Of a stretch of 64,000 nucleotides of DNA, positions 22,782-33,918 are shown in pieces. Origin of the DNA: Colius striatus. Lineage: Eukaryota > Chordata > Aves > Coliiformes > Coliidae. Position 1 is the first letter of the stretch. Each line of letters opens with the position of its first letter. A program made the translations under genes and the position numbers. The notes below the pieces were generated by a model, which worked only from the letters and a program-made list of their open reading frames with translations, did not search any database and was not told the DNA's origin. The stretch is taken from NCBI RefSeq assembly GCF_028858725.1, contig NC_084790.1, positions 28,747,031 to 28,811,030 of the forward strand, read 5' to 3'.

Positions 22782-22805
22782 ATCACTCCACCGCCTGCAC
22801 CCAAT
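22782..22805 (+). promoter_or_regulatory. STARD4: Candidate sterol-response element next to CCAAT box
   Basis: ATCACTCCAC at 22782-22791 differs at one base from the classical LDL-receptor element ATCACCCCAC. A CCAAT box (NF-Y site) follows at 22801-22805. STARD4 is known in mammals as an SREBP-2 target, and SREBP acts together with NF-Y. This is a motif match only. Confidence 0.45.
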
Positions 22806-23383
22806 CAGGGCGCTGCTCTCCTCCGCGGCAGCGAACGGCAGGGCGCGCTCCCTCCTGCGGCTCGTGACGACACGCCGGGGACTGGCCGAGAGGTCGCGTG
22901 ATATCAGAAGGCGGCGAGCCCCCTCCCTCGCCCTCGACGGGCCGCGCCGCCATTGGATGCTCTGGGAAGCCGGCCGCGCTCTCATTGGGTGCCGGCATCG
23001 GCCCTTGGGCTGCCGGGCCGGCCGGCGGGGCCGCCCGCGGGGAGGCGGCGGAGCCGAAGGTCGCGGCTGCAGGTGAACGCGGCCGCCGGCAGCGGGACCG
23101 CCAGTGCGGTCTGTCGCCCGTCACACTCTGCTGAAGGCTGCCGGACTCTGAGCCCTGAGGACGGTCGCCATCTGCCGTCCCGGCGCCGCGCCGACGGGTC
23201 CTGACAGCTGTCACCCGCACCGTTCCGGGGCGGTGGAGGAGTGGGGCTGCCGATACTCTCAGCTGTCTTTGACCAGAGCGCGCGGATTGAAGCGGGTCGT
23301 TCTGTTGTCGGCGCTCCTGATGTGGTGCCTTGCTCTGATGTGCATGTTCGCGTCGTAGGTAGCATTAAGCAGAAGGAGAGCAA

Positions 23384-23488
23384 ATGGATCTGCTTCCGGA
23401 CTCGGCACCACGGGCTACGAAGCTGCGGAATACTCTGATTCGGTACCACGGCATCGGAGACGGAGAATGGCGGGTGGCGAAGAAAACC
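23384..23488 (+). CDS. STARD4: STARD4 coding exon 1
   Basis: 35 codons from ATG (23384) to Thr. The donor is GTGAGT at 23489. The start context has G at +4 but C at -3. The exon sits inside the CpG island and ends in phase 0. Confidence 0.93.
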
Positions 23489-26400
23489 GTGAGTAGCCTG
23501 CGTGGCTTCGTGCGTGCGGCCGGATTTGTTCTGTTATAGAGCTGGAAGTCACTTGAGGGCGGGAAAAGGAAACAGTATGTTATGTCATATTGTCATATAA
23601 GATGGGTGTGACACACTGAGCAGATTCTTGCAGGACTTTCCTATAAGAAGCCCTATGAAATCAGCCTTCTAGGATAGTACATCTTTAGATGACAGAGTGT
23701 GGTTTTCCTGTCTAACAAACATACTCTCTCTTTCCTTGGACCCATTTTCAGGGAAGCATATCACAGAAGCATCCTACCTGTTTAGTACTGTAGGCATTTC
23801 TTAAAGCAAAGAGTGAAACCCAGTTAGTACTAGCAGTGTTGCAAGATGCTCAGTGATAACTTTCAACAAACCACCCACAACCTGCAAGGTAGGCTCTGTC
23901 AGCCTCTGGAATCTCTTTTATCTGTAACGCTTGAATTAATTTGCAAAATTAAGAAATTCTGTCTTGAAAGGAAGAAAGTAGGTATCCAAAGCAGTCTTGC
24001 AAAACACCTACACCACCTCTGTTCTGCTGAACACTGATTGACTCATTGATGTACTGTTGCAGATTGCGTTACCCCTCAGGTTTTACTCCTGTAAAATTTC
24101 TAGTAAAATTTCTAGTTGGACTTCTTCCTTTTTCCCTCCACGTAAAAGACATTCACAGCTTTAGCTACCTTCCAGGGAGATGTGTTTTTCCTCTAAATAT
24201 CTTAAATGATTCTGGATGCAGTACTTAATGCTACTCTTCTTTCGGCATTTATGCTTATGTAATCATGATTCCAAATGAAAAGGCGCCATATGTTACTTTC
24301 TCTAATGCTGGAATGCAAGGATTTTGTACAGATGTTCCATTTAATAATTAGATAAAAATCTGGAGATACTGTTTTCTTTATTTCCTTCAGCAAGCTTTAA
24401 AATAAGAGAGTATTCTTGCAAGACACTTCTGGTCAGGCATCTAGGAGAGAAAGGTAACTTCTGCCACTGTCAGCACCTCCTGCACACATCTGCTTGGTCA
24501 TGTGTTACAGGAGTGCAAGCAGAAATTGTGTGATCTTCCTGTCTGAAGAGTGTCCAGATAATGACTTTCCATTTGTCTTTTAATTGAGAGGCTTTACCTA
24601 GCAATGTAGTTCCATTGTTCTGTATGTTTTCATAGTAAACTGGCTTGCCCTGCCAAGCCCTGTTTCTGAGACGACTTCTAGCTTTGACACTGAGAACAGA
24701 AAATGGATTTTTTTTTAGAAGAACATCTACTTCTCTTCTTAAGAAAAGTGTACAAAAGTGCCCAGATGAGCGAGCGCTTTGGAGTCCACTGTAGTTAACA
24801 ATAAAGTTGAAGGATTTTCTGAACATATTGTAAGTTATCATCATCTTGTAAGTGGCAATTACCATCATATCTTCCATTTCTTTCAGAAAGATGCAACTGT
24901 GTGGCGTAAACCTTCGGAGGAATTCAGTGGATACCTGTAAGTTTTCCTCTAGAGCAGGTAAAATTATAAGGTTCCACAAATGTGTGTGGAATTTAAAAAT
25001 GAAGATTGCAGATTCTGCAGCCCTAATCTCTCCCAAGGAGAAGCCAAGTGGATCATCTAGTGTGCCTGTACCATTTCTGGTTTAGTGGAGGACTTTGAGG
25101 ATTTAGCATTGCATGGTGTCTAGAACAACAAGCAATGAAAACTGTGGAACATACCACAAAACTCCCGTTGGCTGAAGTGAACAACATTTGCCCAGATGGT
25201 TTTAGAAGATGGTCTGCAAACCACAGAATCAGGTCCAGGTTCAGTAGGTCTGATCTGACTGTGCAAATACAATTGAGTAAAATATCAAGTGTGTAGCTGT
25301 GGGGAAGATCTGTAACATGAAGGCATTTCTCATATGAGTTTCTGTTACTGAGTACTGTTGATATCTTTAGGATTAGGTAGAGAAATAGTTACTAGAAAAC
25401 AGCACTCTGAAGAAACAAAAGGTTGTGTGAGAAGGTAGTGTTTGGAAGTATCTCCAAGACTGATAGGCTCTGTGTAATTTAGGTCTGATTAAATCTGCAA
25501 GAGCTGACCCCAGACACCAAAGGTCTGCTGCCTCTGTGGAGGGACATAGGTACACTGGCATCAACAGGTTGTGTACAGACCTGAAGAAATAAAGGATGCT
25601 TTGAACAACTTTCCCGATACCTTCCTAGAAGCCACTGATGTGTTCATGTGATCCTCTCGTTGTGAATATAGAGCTGAGGTTGGCTTCAAACAGATAATTA
25701 TGAGTGAATGTGGGTGAACTGTGCAAGAGAACAGATCAGTCTGTTGCTTGTCTACTTTCTTACTATTAATAAGAACACCTTAATGAATAAAAAATATTTT
25801 GAAAATAATGGTCCTGATAGATTCTTCTCCTTCCAGAGCTGGAAGCCCAGTAACTCAAGTAAACAGAATCTCTGATGTCTCCTGAAAATATCTAGTAACA
25901 AATTAATGTTCTGTAATGTTTTATACCAAATGATTTGGTACTTTTACATGTCACCAAAGCATAACAATTTCTTATTAGCTTGGTTCCACTACTGTTTCTT
26001 CTACTTTGTGAATGATGTTTCTCCCATTGTATTCCCGCTTTCCTTTGTTTGTGCTTTTAGCTTTCCTTGTCCCTGGTGGACTCCTCTGCTCACCCAGCAA
26101 GAAGAGCAAAAAAGTCATTAGAGAAATCAACGTCGTGACTTTTATCTGAGGCAGGAGTTTGCTGTTTGGAAAATATTGATAGTGGCACAAGGACAAGGTT
26201 TCTCAGAACAACATTTATTGCAGAGAAGAATAGATACACTCACAGGTCTTTTTTGTACTGTTTTTCTGATACAATTGTCCACTGACCATAACTCCAGATA
26301 CCAAGGTGTTACAGTGAATGTCCTGTAGCAAAGTAATGGAATATTTTTAAAGAATTTCTCACTTTTGAATGTAAATATTTGTTTCTGTAGCTACAAAGCT

Positions 26401-28556
26401 CAAGGAGTGGTGGAAGATGTTACTAACAGAATAGTGGATCATATTCGCCCTGGACCTTATAGACTAGACTGGGACAGCTTAATGACTACAATGGACATCA
26501 TGGAAACATTTGAAGAGGTGAAAAGTTCTTTGAATTCTTAAGGAAAATGTGTATAGATGCATACATAAATTTTAACAGTACAGCAGAGCAGTTATTCCAA
26601 CTCTTAACTTATTTCTGCCTGTTTTGTGCATGCACATGGGATATAGTGCATTCATGTCGTGAGTGACCTCAGATGAGGCTTTCTGGCTCCATAGTCCTAT
26701 ACTGAAGCTTGAAATGTAGCTTTCCATCATTGCTAAAAATAAAAGAGTGAAGGTTAGTCACAGTTCTCCTGGACCTGAGAGCTCTGTTAGCCCCTGATAA
26801 AATCCTCATGTAGGGAGTTACAGCATTTTATTTTATCTCCCAAAACCTTTTCATACAGCTTGCTTTTTTCTGTTCCACCACAAACAAAACTGCGTGTATT
26901 AATAGTCCACAACTAGAGAAGCTGCAGCCTCCACCTCTCTCTGAGAAGCTGGTTTCACTGCGTGGCAGGGCTTTCTGTGGGGAGCCAGAACAGTTCATAC
27001 TGAGAGGCAGGACTTGGTAAAGAAAGGTAGGTTTGAAGTTGATTACAGAAGAGTTGGTAGCCTTCCTTTGGTTATTGGGGATGTTCAGTATAACTTCAAA
27101 ACTCCCTGGAGATCTGTCTTTAACATGGATCATCTTTTACTGTGGCTGTTACATGGCAAGGTGTTCTTGCTAATTATTCCCTAAAATTTATACAAGCTCT
27201 GTTTTATTGTAAGAAAGCTTTTTTAAAGAATTGTGTGTATTCTCTTTTATTATTTACTTGGTGTATTAAAAGTACTTGACAGAGCATTTTACTACAGAGA
27301 GAGGACCTGTAATTTGTTCATGGTCCTTTCAGATTTCCTATGTAATGGTTAAGCCACATAAAAAAGACACATCTTTCAGTTCTCAGGCATGACACAGTTA
27401 GCTGGGTTTAGTCAGTAGGATTTAAGGGTGCCAGACATTCTCTGCCCCTGCAGCTCTCAGTCATAGACTGAAAGTCTGTACAAACTTGCAGCATTTAGAC
27501 TGAAAATAACATAGTCATTCAGACATCACTGAAGTTGTTTGCACAGTGGAGGTGAGAGGTGCTTTGACCTTTGTGGAGAGGGCTAGCTGCCTACAAGCAT
27601 AAATTTCCCTGTTTTCATTGCACTGATATGTTATTGTTTTCTTACTCTGTCACTCAACAAGAACTGCTGTGTGATGCGCTACACCACTGCTGGCCAGCTC
27701 TGGAACATCATAGCCCCAAGAGAGTTTGTTGATTTTTCTTACACTACAACCTATGAAGATGGGCTTCTAACATGTGGTAAGGCACCACTTACCTCTGCCT
27801 AAGTCATTTTGCCACAGTTCCTTGGCACAAGATTTGACTCAAATTAAATTTAGTTCTGCAGTAAACATTCAAAAATGGTGTAAGATGGTCTCTAACAAGT
27901 ATTTCAAAGGTATTTAAACATTTGACAGATTTGAAGAAGTAGACAGGTTACTGGTTTACCCTTGAGCCATCCCTGTGTCCCAAGTCTCACTTAGCCAACT
28001 GTGGGACAGGAGTACTAGAGACAAGTTAAATGATCTAACTTGGCTCTTACAGAAAACCCAGTGGAGTAACAACTTGCTCGACTTGCTAGTAAATGGGAGG
28101 AGTGTCTTTTTAATGTCGATATTTCTGCTTATCAAGCTCTGCTTGTCTGTTGTGGAGACTGGATGTAGAACAGACAACTTTCATGCATGAAAGCGCTCAG
28201 AAACTTGAAGCCTGTCTGTCACTTCTACTAAATTCCCCAGGCAGAAACTTCTATGTTTTATATTTACTGTACCTTTGGTTTTTTATCTGTCTTCAATGAA
28301 TTTCCCTTTTTGTTTGTTTTCCTTGACAGGTGTAAGCCTAGACTTTGAAGAGGTGAGACCTAACTTTGTCCGTGGATTTAATCACCCTTGTGGTTGGTTC
28401 TGCGTCCCTCTTAAGGACTGCCCTAGCCACAGTCTTCTGACAGGCTATATTCAGACTGAACTGCGAGGGATGCTGCCACAATCTGCAGTAGACACTGCCA
28501 TGTCTAGTACGCTGGCCAATTTCTACTCTGACCTCAAAAAGGCATTGAAAGCGTAG
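23384..28556 (+). CDS. STARD4: StAR-related lipid transfer protein 4 (STARD4), five coding exons
   Basis: Joining 23384-23488, 24887-24936, 26391-26517, 27662-27776 and 28330-28556 gives 624 nt: 207 codons and a TAG. All introns are GT-AG and phases agree. The product is one START domain over nearly its whole length. Recognisable pieces are [12 protein letters not shown] and EWRVAKKT (exon 1), [18 protein letters not shown] (exons 2-3), [18 protein letters not shown] (exon 3), [20 protein letters not shown] (exon 4), and [34 protein letters not shown] and the C-terminal helix (exon 5). Human STARD4 has 205 residues and aligns throughout. The family member is a soluble cytosolic carrier that moves cholesterol between membranes, notably to the ER and endocytic recycling compartment. 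The START fold encloses one sterol under a C-terminal lid helix. An in-frame TAA at 23366-23368 fixes the start unless there is upstream splicing. The neighbour CAMK4 is convergent. Confidence 0.97.
24887..24936 (+). CDS. STARD4: STARD4 coding exon 2
   Basis: 50 nt after a TTTCAG acceptor, with a GTAAGT donor. It encodes [16 protein letters not shown] and the first two bases of a Leu codon. Confidence 0.95.
26391..26517 (+). CDS. STARD4: STARD4 coding exon 3
   Basis: 127 nt between a TTTCTGTAG acceptor and a GTGAAA donor. It contains the IRPGP(Y)RLDWDSLM segment typical of STARD4 and ends in phase 0 with Glu-Glu. Confidence 0.95.
27662..27776 (+). CDS. STARD4: STARD4 coding exon 4
   Basis: 115 nt after a CAACAAG acceptor, with a GTAAGG donor. 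It begins [14 protein letters not shown] and ends with one base of a Gly codon. Confidence 0.95.
28330..28556 (+). CDS. STARD4: STARD4 coding exon 5 with stop codon
   Basis: 227 nt after a TTGACAG acceptor. It encodes the last strands of the START fold and the C-terminal helix, ending LKKALKA and TAG (28554-28556). Confidence 0.96.
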
Positions 28557-30885
28557 ACAAACAGTGACTTAAAAGCTCATGTGTTTTATGCAATCAAGTT
28601 ATATTATTTAGCTTAGCATAGGTTAGCTACTGAGTTAAAAGGGGAGGTACCTGAAGCTTTATGTTGAGAGATCCAGTCAACTTTAGCAAGTACTTTTTGA
28701 TGTGATACTTAACATACATTCCTAATTCATGGTGCAAGATTCTGTTCCCTGCCCAGCACTCTGCAGCTGTGTACAGAGTATGATTCTATAAACCCCTGGC
28801 TTCCTAAGTAGAAGGCAATGTGCGTGTGAGGTTGAGAAATGCAGCGTGAACTCAGCTCTCGCCAGCAGTCTCAGAAATGGAGCGCTCAGAATTTTGTTGG
28901 TGAGGCTGCTGTACAGGCAGCATCCCATTGAAGATGTAACTTTGTAATATATATATATTTGATATTTACTTATTTTTTTTAGTTATTTAGTCTGAATTTT
29001 TAATTTAGTTTTTAGAAGTTTGATTTATCATATGGATGTTACGTAGCTAAGTTGTCATGTGATGCTATTCATAAGAAAGTTATTTGCTCTTATTAGCAAG
29101 CGTAAGTATTCATTATTGGCATTTCTTCAATATTGTAACTGTAACTTAATCAACTGTTGTATGCAACAGTCTTGGTGAATAGATAAAGAAATGCCCTTAC
29201 AGCTGATCCAAAGCTCATTTAAGTCATCCAATGTCTTTCCATAGTTTTTAGTGTGCTTTTAATCACACAGTTGTCAAAAGAGCAGACCTCCAATGGTTCT
29301 TCTGTGATATTCTGCACTTTTAAATTTTTTTTTTTTACTTAAATTTGCATGTAATTGTGTGTGCTGATTGTTGTTTTGTTTGTTTGTTTGTTTTTAAATC
29401 CTGGCATTACTAAAGCAACAGAAAAGACCACTAACTTGCTTCAGGGGTAACCACAGGTGTAGCCACATCACCACAGACAGACAGTGGGCTGGTACAGCAC
29501 ACTGGAGTGTTCCGTGGCAGTAACCCTAGACTGACCTTTGCAATAAGTGAAATTAGCATCTTGAAACATGAGCAACTGAAGGCCAAAGCTCAAGCTGTAG
29601 AATTCCTCAGATCTGCTGAGTACAGAGGGTCAAATTCTTAAGGATATTTAGCCACCACTGATGTTGACAGGTACATGACAGGGGCTTGTAAATGATTACT
29701 GTCTGTACTGCTAGGAACCTGAATTTTCTTTAAAACCTGACATTAAACTTTTAATGTTGGTATGTGTCATTCGCTCAGCTGAGATTGTAGCTATCCCTAT
29801 GCTTTACCATTGCTTGCAGAGGCAAGTTTACCTTTGTCGTAGTTAGTGTTACATTTTGAACCAGAGCTGTTCTTTAATCAGAGTACATTCAAAACCAAGA
29901 AAGCCACAAAACCAAGCACTTCCCTGATCAGAACCCTTTCCCACCATGGCATTGTTTTCTTCCTAAGTTAGTGGACAGTCTACATGGAATCCAGACAGGA
30001 GAAAAAAAAGCAGTTGAAAGGGCAAATTACAGGAGCCCATCTTTTGCATATTAAGAGGTGGTGGGACATAAAGTAGTTACCTAGTATAGATTTCTGTCAC
30101 CCTCACAGCAGCAGAATTTGTGCAGGTTTGTGAGGTTTTCCAGTACTTGAGTTTAAGAGTGTTTAAGTTACACTGGAATATAATTATTTAAAAGCAACTT
30201 CTGAATGAGGTGTCCCAAGAGAACAGTTTTTGCTGGGGAAATAGCATGTATATAGACAGATCAAAATTATTTTTATATGACTAGTATTTTTAAAAAGAAA
30301 TTACTTTTTCAGGGGATATAGGCAATATGATGGTCTAGCCTTTGGTACTTTAACTAGGTGCTCTGTGTGTAAATGGGAAGAGTGGCTAAGGATAAGACAA
30401 TTTTAATGTTTGGCTTTCCGTCCTCCAACATTAAACCTTGCTGATAGTTGTGCTCCTTATTTACATATGCAGAAGATAAAGCTTGAGCTAAGCTCAGTTT
30501 GGAGACACTCCAAGGTATTCTACAGCAGCCTGCTGGGAGGTCAGTACTTCAGTTACTTTGGGAATGTCACAAGCCTTGATCTCAAATTTGGTGAGTTTAT
30601 AAGTATGAGACATGGTGAATGTATGAAACATGAAAAGAGTGTGTGTAATTCCTCCAGTAATTGTAAATAACTGGAACTGTTTTATGGTGTGAGCTGGTGA
30701 TTCAATCTGAGATGTTCAGTGCTGTAGAATAGCCATAACTGTAGTGAAACCAGTCAAGTTGTGCCTAAATTCAGAAAGTCAAAGTTGGTCTGTCTTAACA
30801 GTGGTTTTAACTGTGTTTGGCACTTAAATTGTATTTATATTTTGAATGCAATTGCAGAATAAATTAAAACATGCATTCCAACAGA
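28557..30885 (+). other. STARD4: STARD4 3' UTR (probable extent)
   Basis: About 2.3 kb without a gene or recognised transposon follows the stop. It contains a (TA)n tract near 28948-28962 and a (GTTT)n run near 29374-29393. The best polyadenylation signal is AATAAA at 30858-30863, followed within about 50 bp by the GT-rich TACTTGTGTGGTCGG. An earlier ATTAAA at 29742-29747 could give a shorter form. The extent is inferred. Confidence 0.6.
30858..30863 (+). terminator. STARD4: Polyadenylation signal AATAAA, candidate for STARD4
   Basis: A canonical hexamer with a GT-rich element about 45 bp downstream (about 30909-30922), the layout expected for cleavage near 30880. Confidence 0.55.
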
Positions 30886-32451
30886 GTCATGATGTAGCTT
30901 TTTCAATACTTGTGTGGTCGGATGTAGCATTCAGTGACGTTTTAGGGGAGCCGTGTCTGACATTGTGGTTCATTATGAGCTGCATGGTGATCTCTTACAC
31001 TCTCAATTCATCTCCTTAAATTTGAAAGCCAAAAGACCTGTCTTTTCTTAGAAAATTGATTTAGGCTGAGGAAGATGCACAACTCAGATTTCTGCTAAGT
31101 TGAAATCTCTTTAAAACTGTACAATATATTTTTCTCAAAGTTTAAATTCTAAAAAATACATATAGCTTTTTTTGTAATGATCCCATGGCCTCCAAGTACA
31201 CTCTTGTAGGGTATGTATCCTGTTGCTCTCTGCAAAGTGGGGTAGGAATAGGTTCAGAAGCCACTTCAGATCTCTGGATGAAAAGAGAATTTATGACCTT
31301 TGGACGAAAGGCAGCTCAGGAGGACTACAGGGAGGCTCTAAGGCTATGCAGGGAAAAAATCAGAAGGGCCAAGATACCAGTAGAACTTAAGCTGTCTGAT
31401 GGTGTAAAAGACAATAAGAAAAGTTCCTATAAATACATTAGTAACAAAAGGCATGCTAAAGGGTATCTTTGGATGCAGGGGTAAGCATAGTGCCAAGGGT
31501 GAGGAAAAGGCTGAGGTACTTAATGCCTTCTTTGAATCCATCAATAGTAAAATCATTTGTTCGCTGAGTAACTAGCCCACTGAGGCAGAAGACAGAGGCA
31601 GAGAATGGAATGAAGCCTCCTTAGACCAAGGGAAAATGGTGTGCAACCTGCTGCTCCATCCTGATGCACACTAGTCCATGGGGACAGATGAGATCCACCC
31701 AAGGATGCTGAGTGAGCTGGTGGAAGTGCTCACTGAGCCACTCTCCATCACCTACCAGCATTTCTGGCTCACTGTGGAGGTCCCAGAGGACAGGAGAATG
31801 GCTAATGTGACACTTATCTACAAGCAGGATTGCAAGAAGGATCCTGGGAACTACAGGCCTGTCAGCCTGACCTCAGTGCTGGGGAAGGTTGTGGAATAGA
31901 TTGTCGTCAGTGCCATTGTGAGGCAGATACAGAACAATCAAGCATTCAGACCCAGTCAACATGGCTTTATGACGGGCAAGTCCTGCTTGACTAACCTGAC
32001 CTCCCCTCTATAACAAGATGACCCATTTAATGGACAAGGGAAAGGCTGTGGACGTGGTCTCCCTCAACTTTAGTGAAGCCTTAAACACAGTGTCCCACAG
32101 CATCTTCCTGGAGAAATTGGCTGCCCATGGCGTGGATGGATCTACTCTAAGATGGGTGGAAAACTGGCTGGACGGCCAGGTTCAGCAGGCTCAATAGGTT
32201 CAACAAGGCTGAGTGCTGGGGCTTGCACTTGGGCCACAACAACCCCATGCAGTGCTACAGACTTGGGACAGAGCAGCTGGAAAGCTGCCTGGAGGAAAAC
32301 AACCTGGAGGTGTTAGTTGACAGCTGGCTGAATATGAGTCAGCATTGTGCTGAGGTGGCCAAGAAGGCTAAGGGCATCCTGCCTTGTATCAGAAATAGTG
32401 TGATCAGCAGGACTAAAGACGTGATTGTCCCCCTGTACTCAGCACAGGTGA

Positions 32452-33918
32452 ATCATAAAATAATTCTGGTTGGAAAAACCATCAAGATAATTGAGTCCAA
32501 CCACTAACTTAACACTGCCAAGCCCATCACTAAACTAAACTATATCCTTCATCTATGTGTCTTCTCAATATCTCTAGGGTGACTCCACTACCTCCCTGAT
32601 CCAATGCTTAATAGCCCTGTGGCGGTTTAGCCTGGTGTCCACCAAGTCATAAAATCACACCCCCCCCCAAGCCGCCAAACTGGACAGAAGAGAGAGAGAA
32701 ATATAACAAATGGCTTGTAAGTTAGGGACAGAGAAATCACTCACGAATTAGCATCACGGGCAAAACAGACTCAGGGAGAAAAATATTTGATTTATTAAAG
32801 GAACAAATAAGAGCAGGGAGATGAGAAATAAAACCGTCTTAAAACACCTCCCCCCCACCCCTCCTCTTCCTGGGACTCTCCTTCCTTCCCCCCAGCGGTA
32901 CAGGGGATGGGGGTTGTGGTCCATTCATTACAGAAGGACTTTGCTGTGGCTTCTCAGGGGAGGCCTCATCACATTTCCCACTACTACACTGTGGGGTCCC
33001 TCCTCACGGGAGACAGTCCCTCATGAACTTCTCCAATGTGGGTCCTTTCCATGGGCTGCAGCTCCTCTTGAACTGCTCTGGCATGGGGCCTCCCACAGGG
33101 GCAGCTCCTCACACCCTGCCCCAGCATGGGTCACACACTGGCAGAACAGTCCTTCAGGGACAGACTGCTCCAGCCTGAGTCCCTCACAGGAACACAAGTC
33201 CTGACAGCAAACCTGCTCTGGACTGGGCTCCTCTCTCCCCACAGACTCACAGGTCCTGCCAGGAACTTGCTCCAGGATGAGCTTCCCACAGAGTCACAGC
33301 CTCCTTCAGGCATCCACCCACTCCGGCATGGGGTCCTCCACAAGCTGCAAGTTGATCTCAGCTTCCCAGTGGCCTCCATGGACTGCAGGGGTACAACCTG
33401 CTTCACCATGGTCCTCACCACAGGTCACAGGAGCCTTTTCAGTGCCTAAGCACCCTCCTCCCCCTCCTTCTCCACTGACCTTGGTGTCTTCAGAGATGTT
33501 TTCACATTCTCACTCCCTGTTGCTGCTGCAGTTTTGCAACTGTGCAGCAAGTTCTTCTCCTTCTCAAATACATTATTCAGAGAGGTGTTTCCCCAATCAC
33601 TAGTTGCCCAGGAAGGGTCCAGCTTAGAATTGTCTGACCCTACCCCTATGACCTACAGGGGAAGCTTCTGGCAACTGTTTCAAGAAGCCACCCCTGTAGC
33701 TCGCCCCACTACCAAAAACCTGGCCCAGGCAAAACTACTACAAACCCTCTCAGTGAAAAACTTCTTCCGAATGTCCATTCTAAACCTCCGCTGGTGCAAC
33801 TCAAACCCATTTCCCCTTGTCCTATCATTCATTACAGGAGAGATTTACTCCCATTTCACTACAACTCCCCTTTAGGTAGTTGTAGAGAGTGATCATATCT
33901 CTTCTCAGCCTCTAAGTG
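32452..33918 (-). mobile_element. CR1 3' fragment inserted in the plus-strand CR1, with AGGTGA duplication
   Basis: The two parts are 32452-32617 and 33743-33918. The left part has the CR1 3' terminus in reverse complement (ATCATAAAATAATTCTGGTTGG then TCCAACCAC). The right part continues with CTCTCAGTGAAAAACTTCTTCC, which is CR1 on the minus strand. The block sits between AGGTGA at 32446-32451 and AGGTGA at 33919-33924 in the host CR1. The copy is about 340 bp once its own LTR insert is removed. Confidence 0.85.
32613..33747 (-). mobile_element. Solo LTR nested in the inner CR1
   Basis: The LTR is 32618-33742 (1,125 bp), starting TGTGGCGG and ending CTACTACA. It is flanked by AGCCC (32613-32617) and AACCC (33743-33747), a 5-bp duplication with one mismatch. 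It is the same family as 18431-19573. A minus-strand AATAAA near 32788 supports minus orientation. This is the youngest layer of this cluster. Confidence 0.87.

Larger units (their letters stand above)
22490..23520 (+). promoter_or_regulatory. STARD4: CpG island promoter and 5' region of STARD4
   Basis: GC content and CpG frequency jump from AT-rich surroundings to very high between about 22,600 and 23,500. The island ends just after the first STARD4 coding exon. It holds three CCAAT boxes: forward at 22801-22805, inverted at 22952-22956 and at 22984-22988. There is no clear TATA box close to the start codon, as is usual for such promoters. A donor-like CTGCAG|GTGAAC at 23072/23073 and an acceptor-like CGTAG at about 23356-23360 would allow a spliced non-coding first exon, but I cannot prove it. 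The island's open frames are by-products of its GC-richness. Confidence 0.85.

Noticed and set aside
22603-23220. Several open frames of 75-157 codons on both strands in the CpG island
   Set aside because: They overlap each other in all registers, are rich in Arg, Pro and Gly as any GC-rich DNA would be, and have no domain. They reflect base composition at the STARD4 promoter.
24470-25036. 188-codon minus-strand frame across STARD4 exon 2
   Set aside because: No recognised domain. It runs antisense through a confirmed exon and its introns, so it is probably chance.
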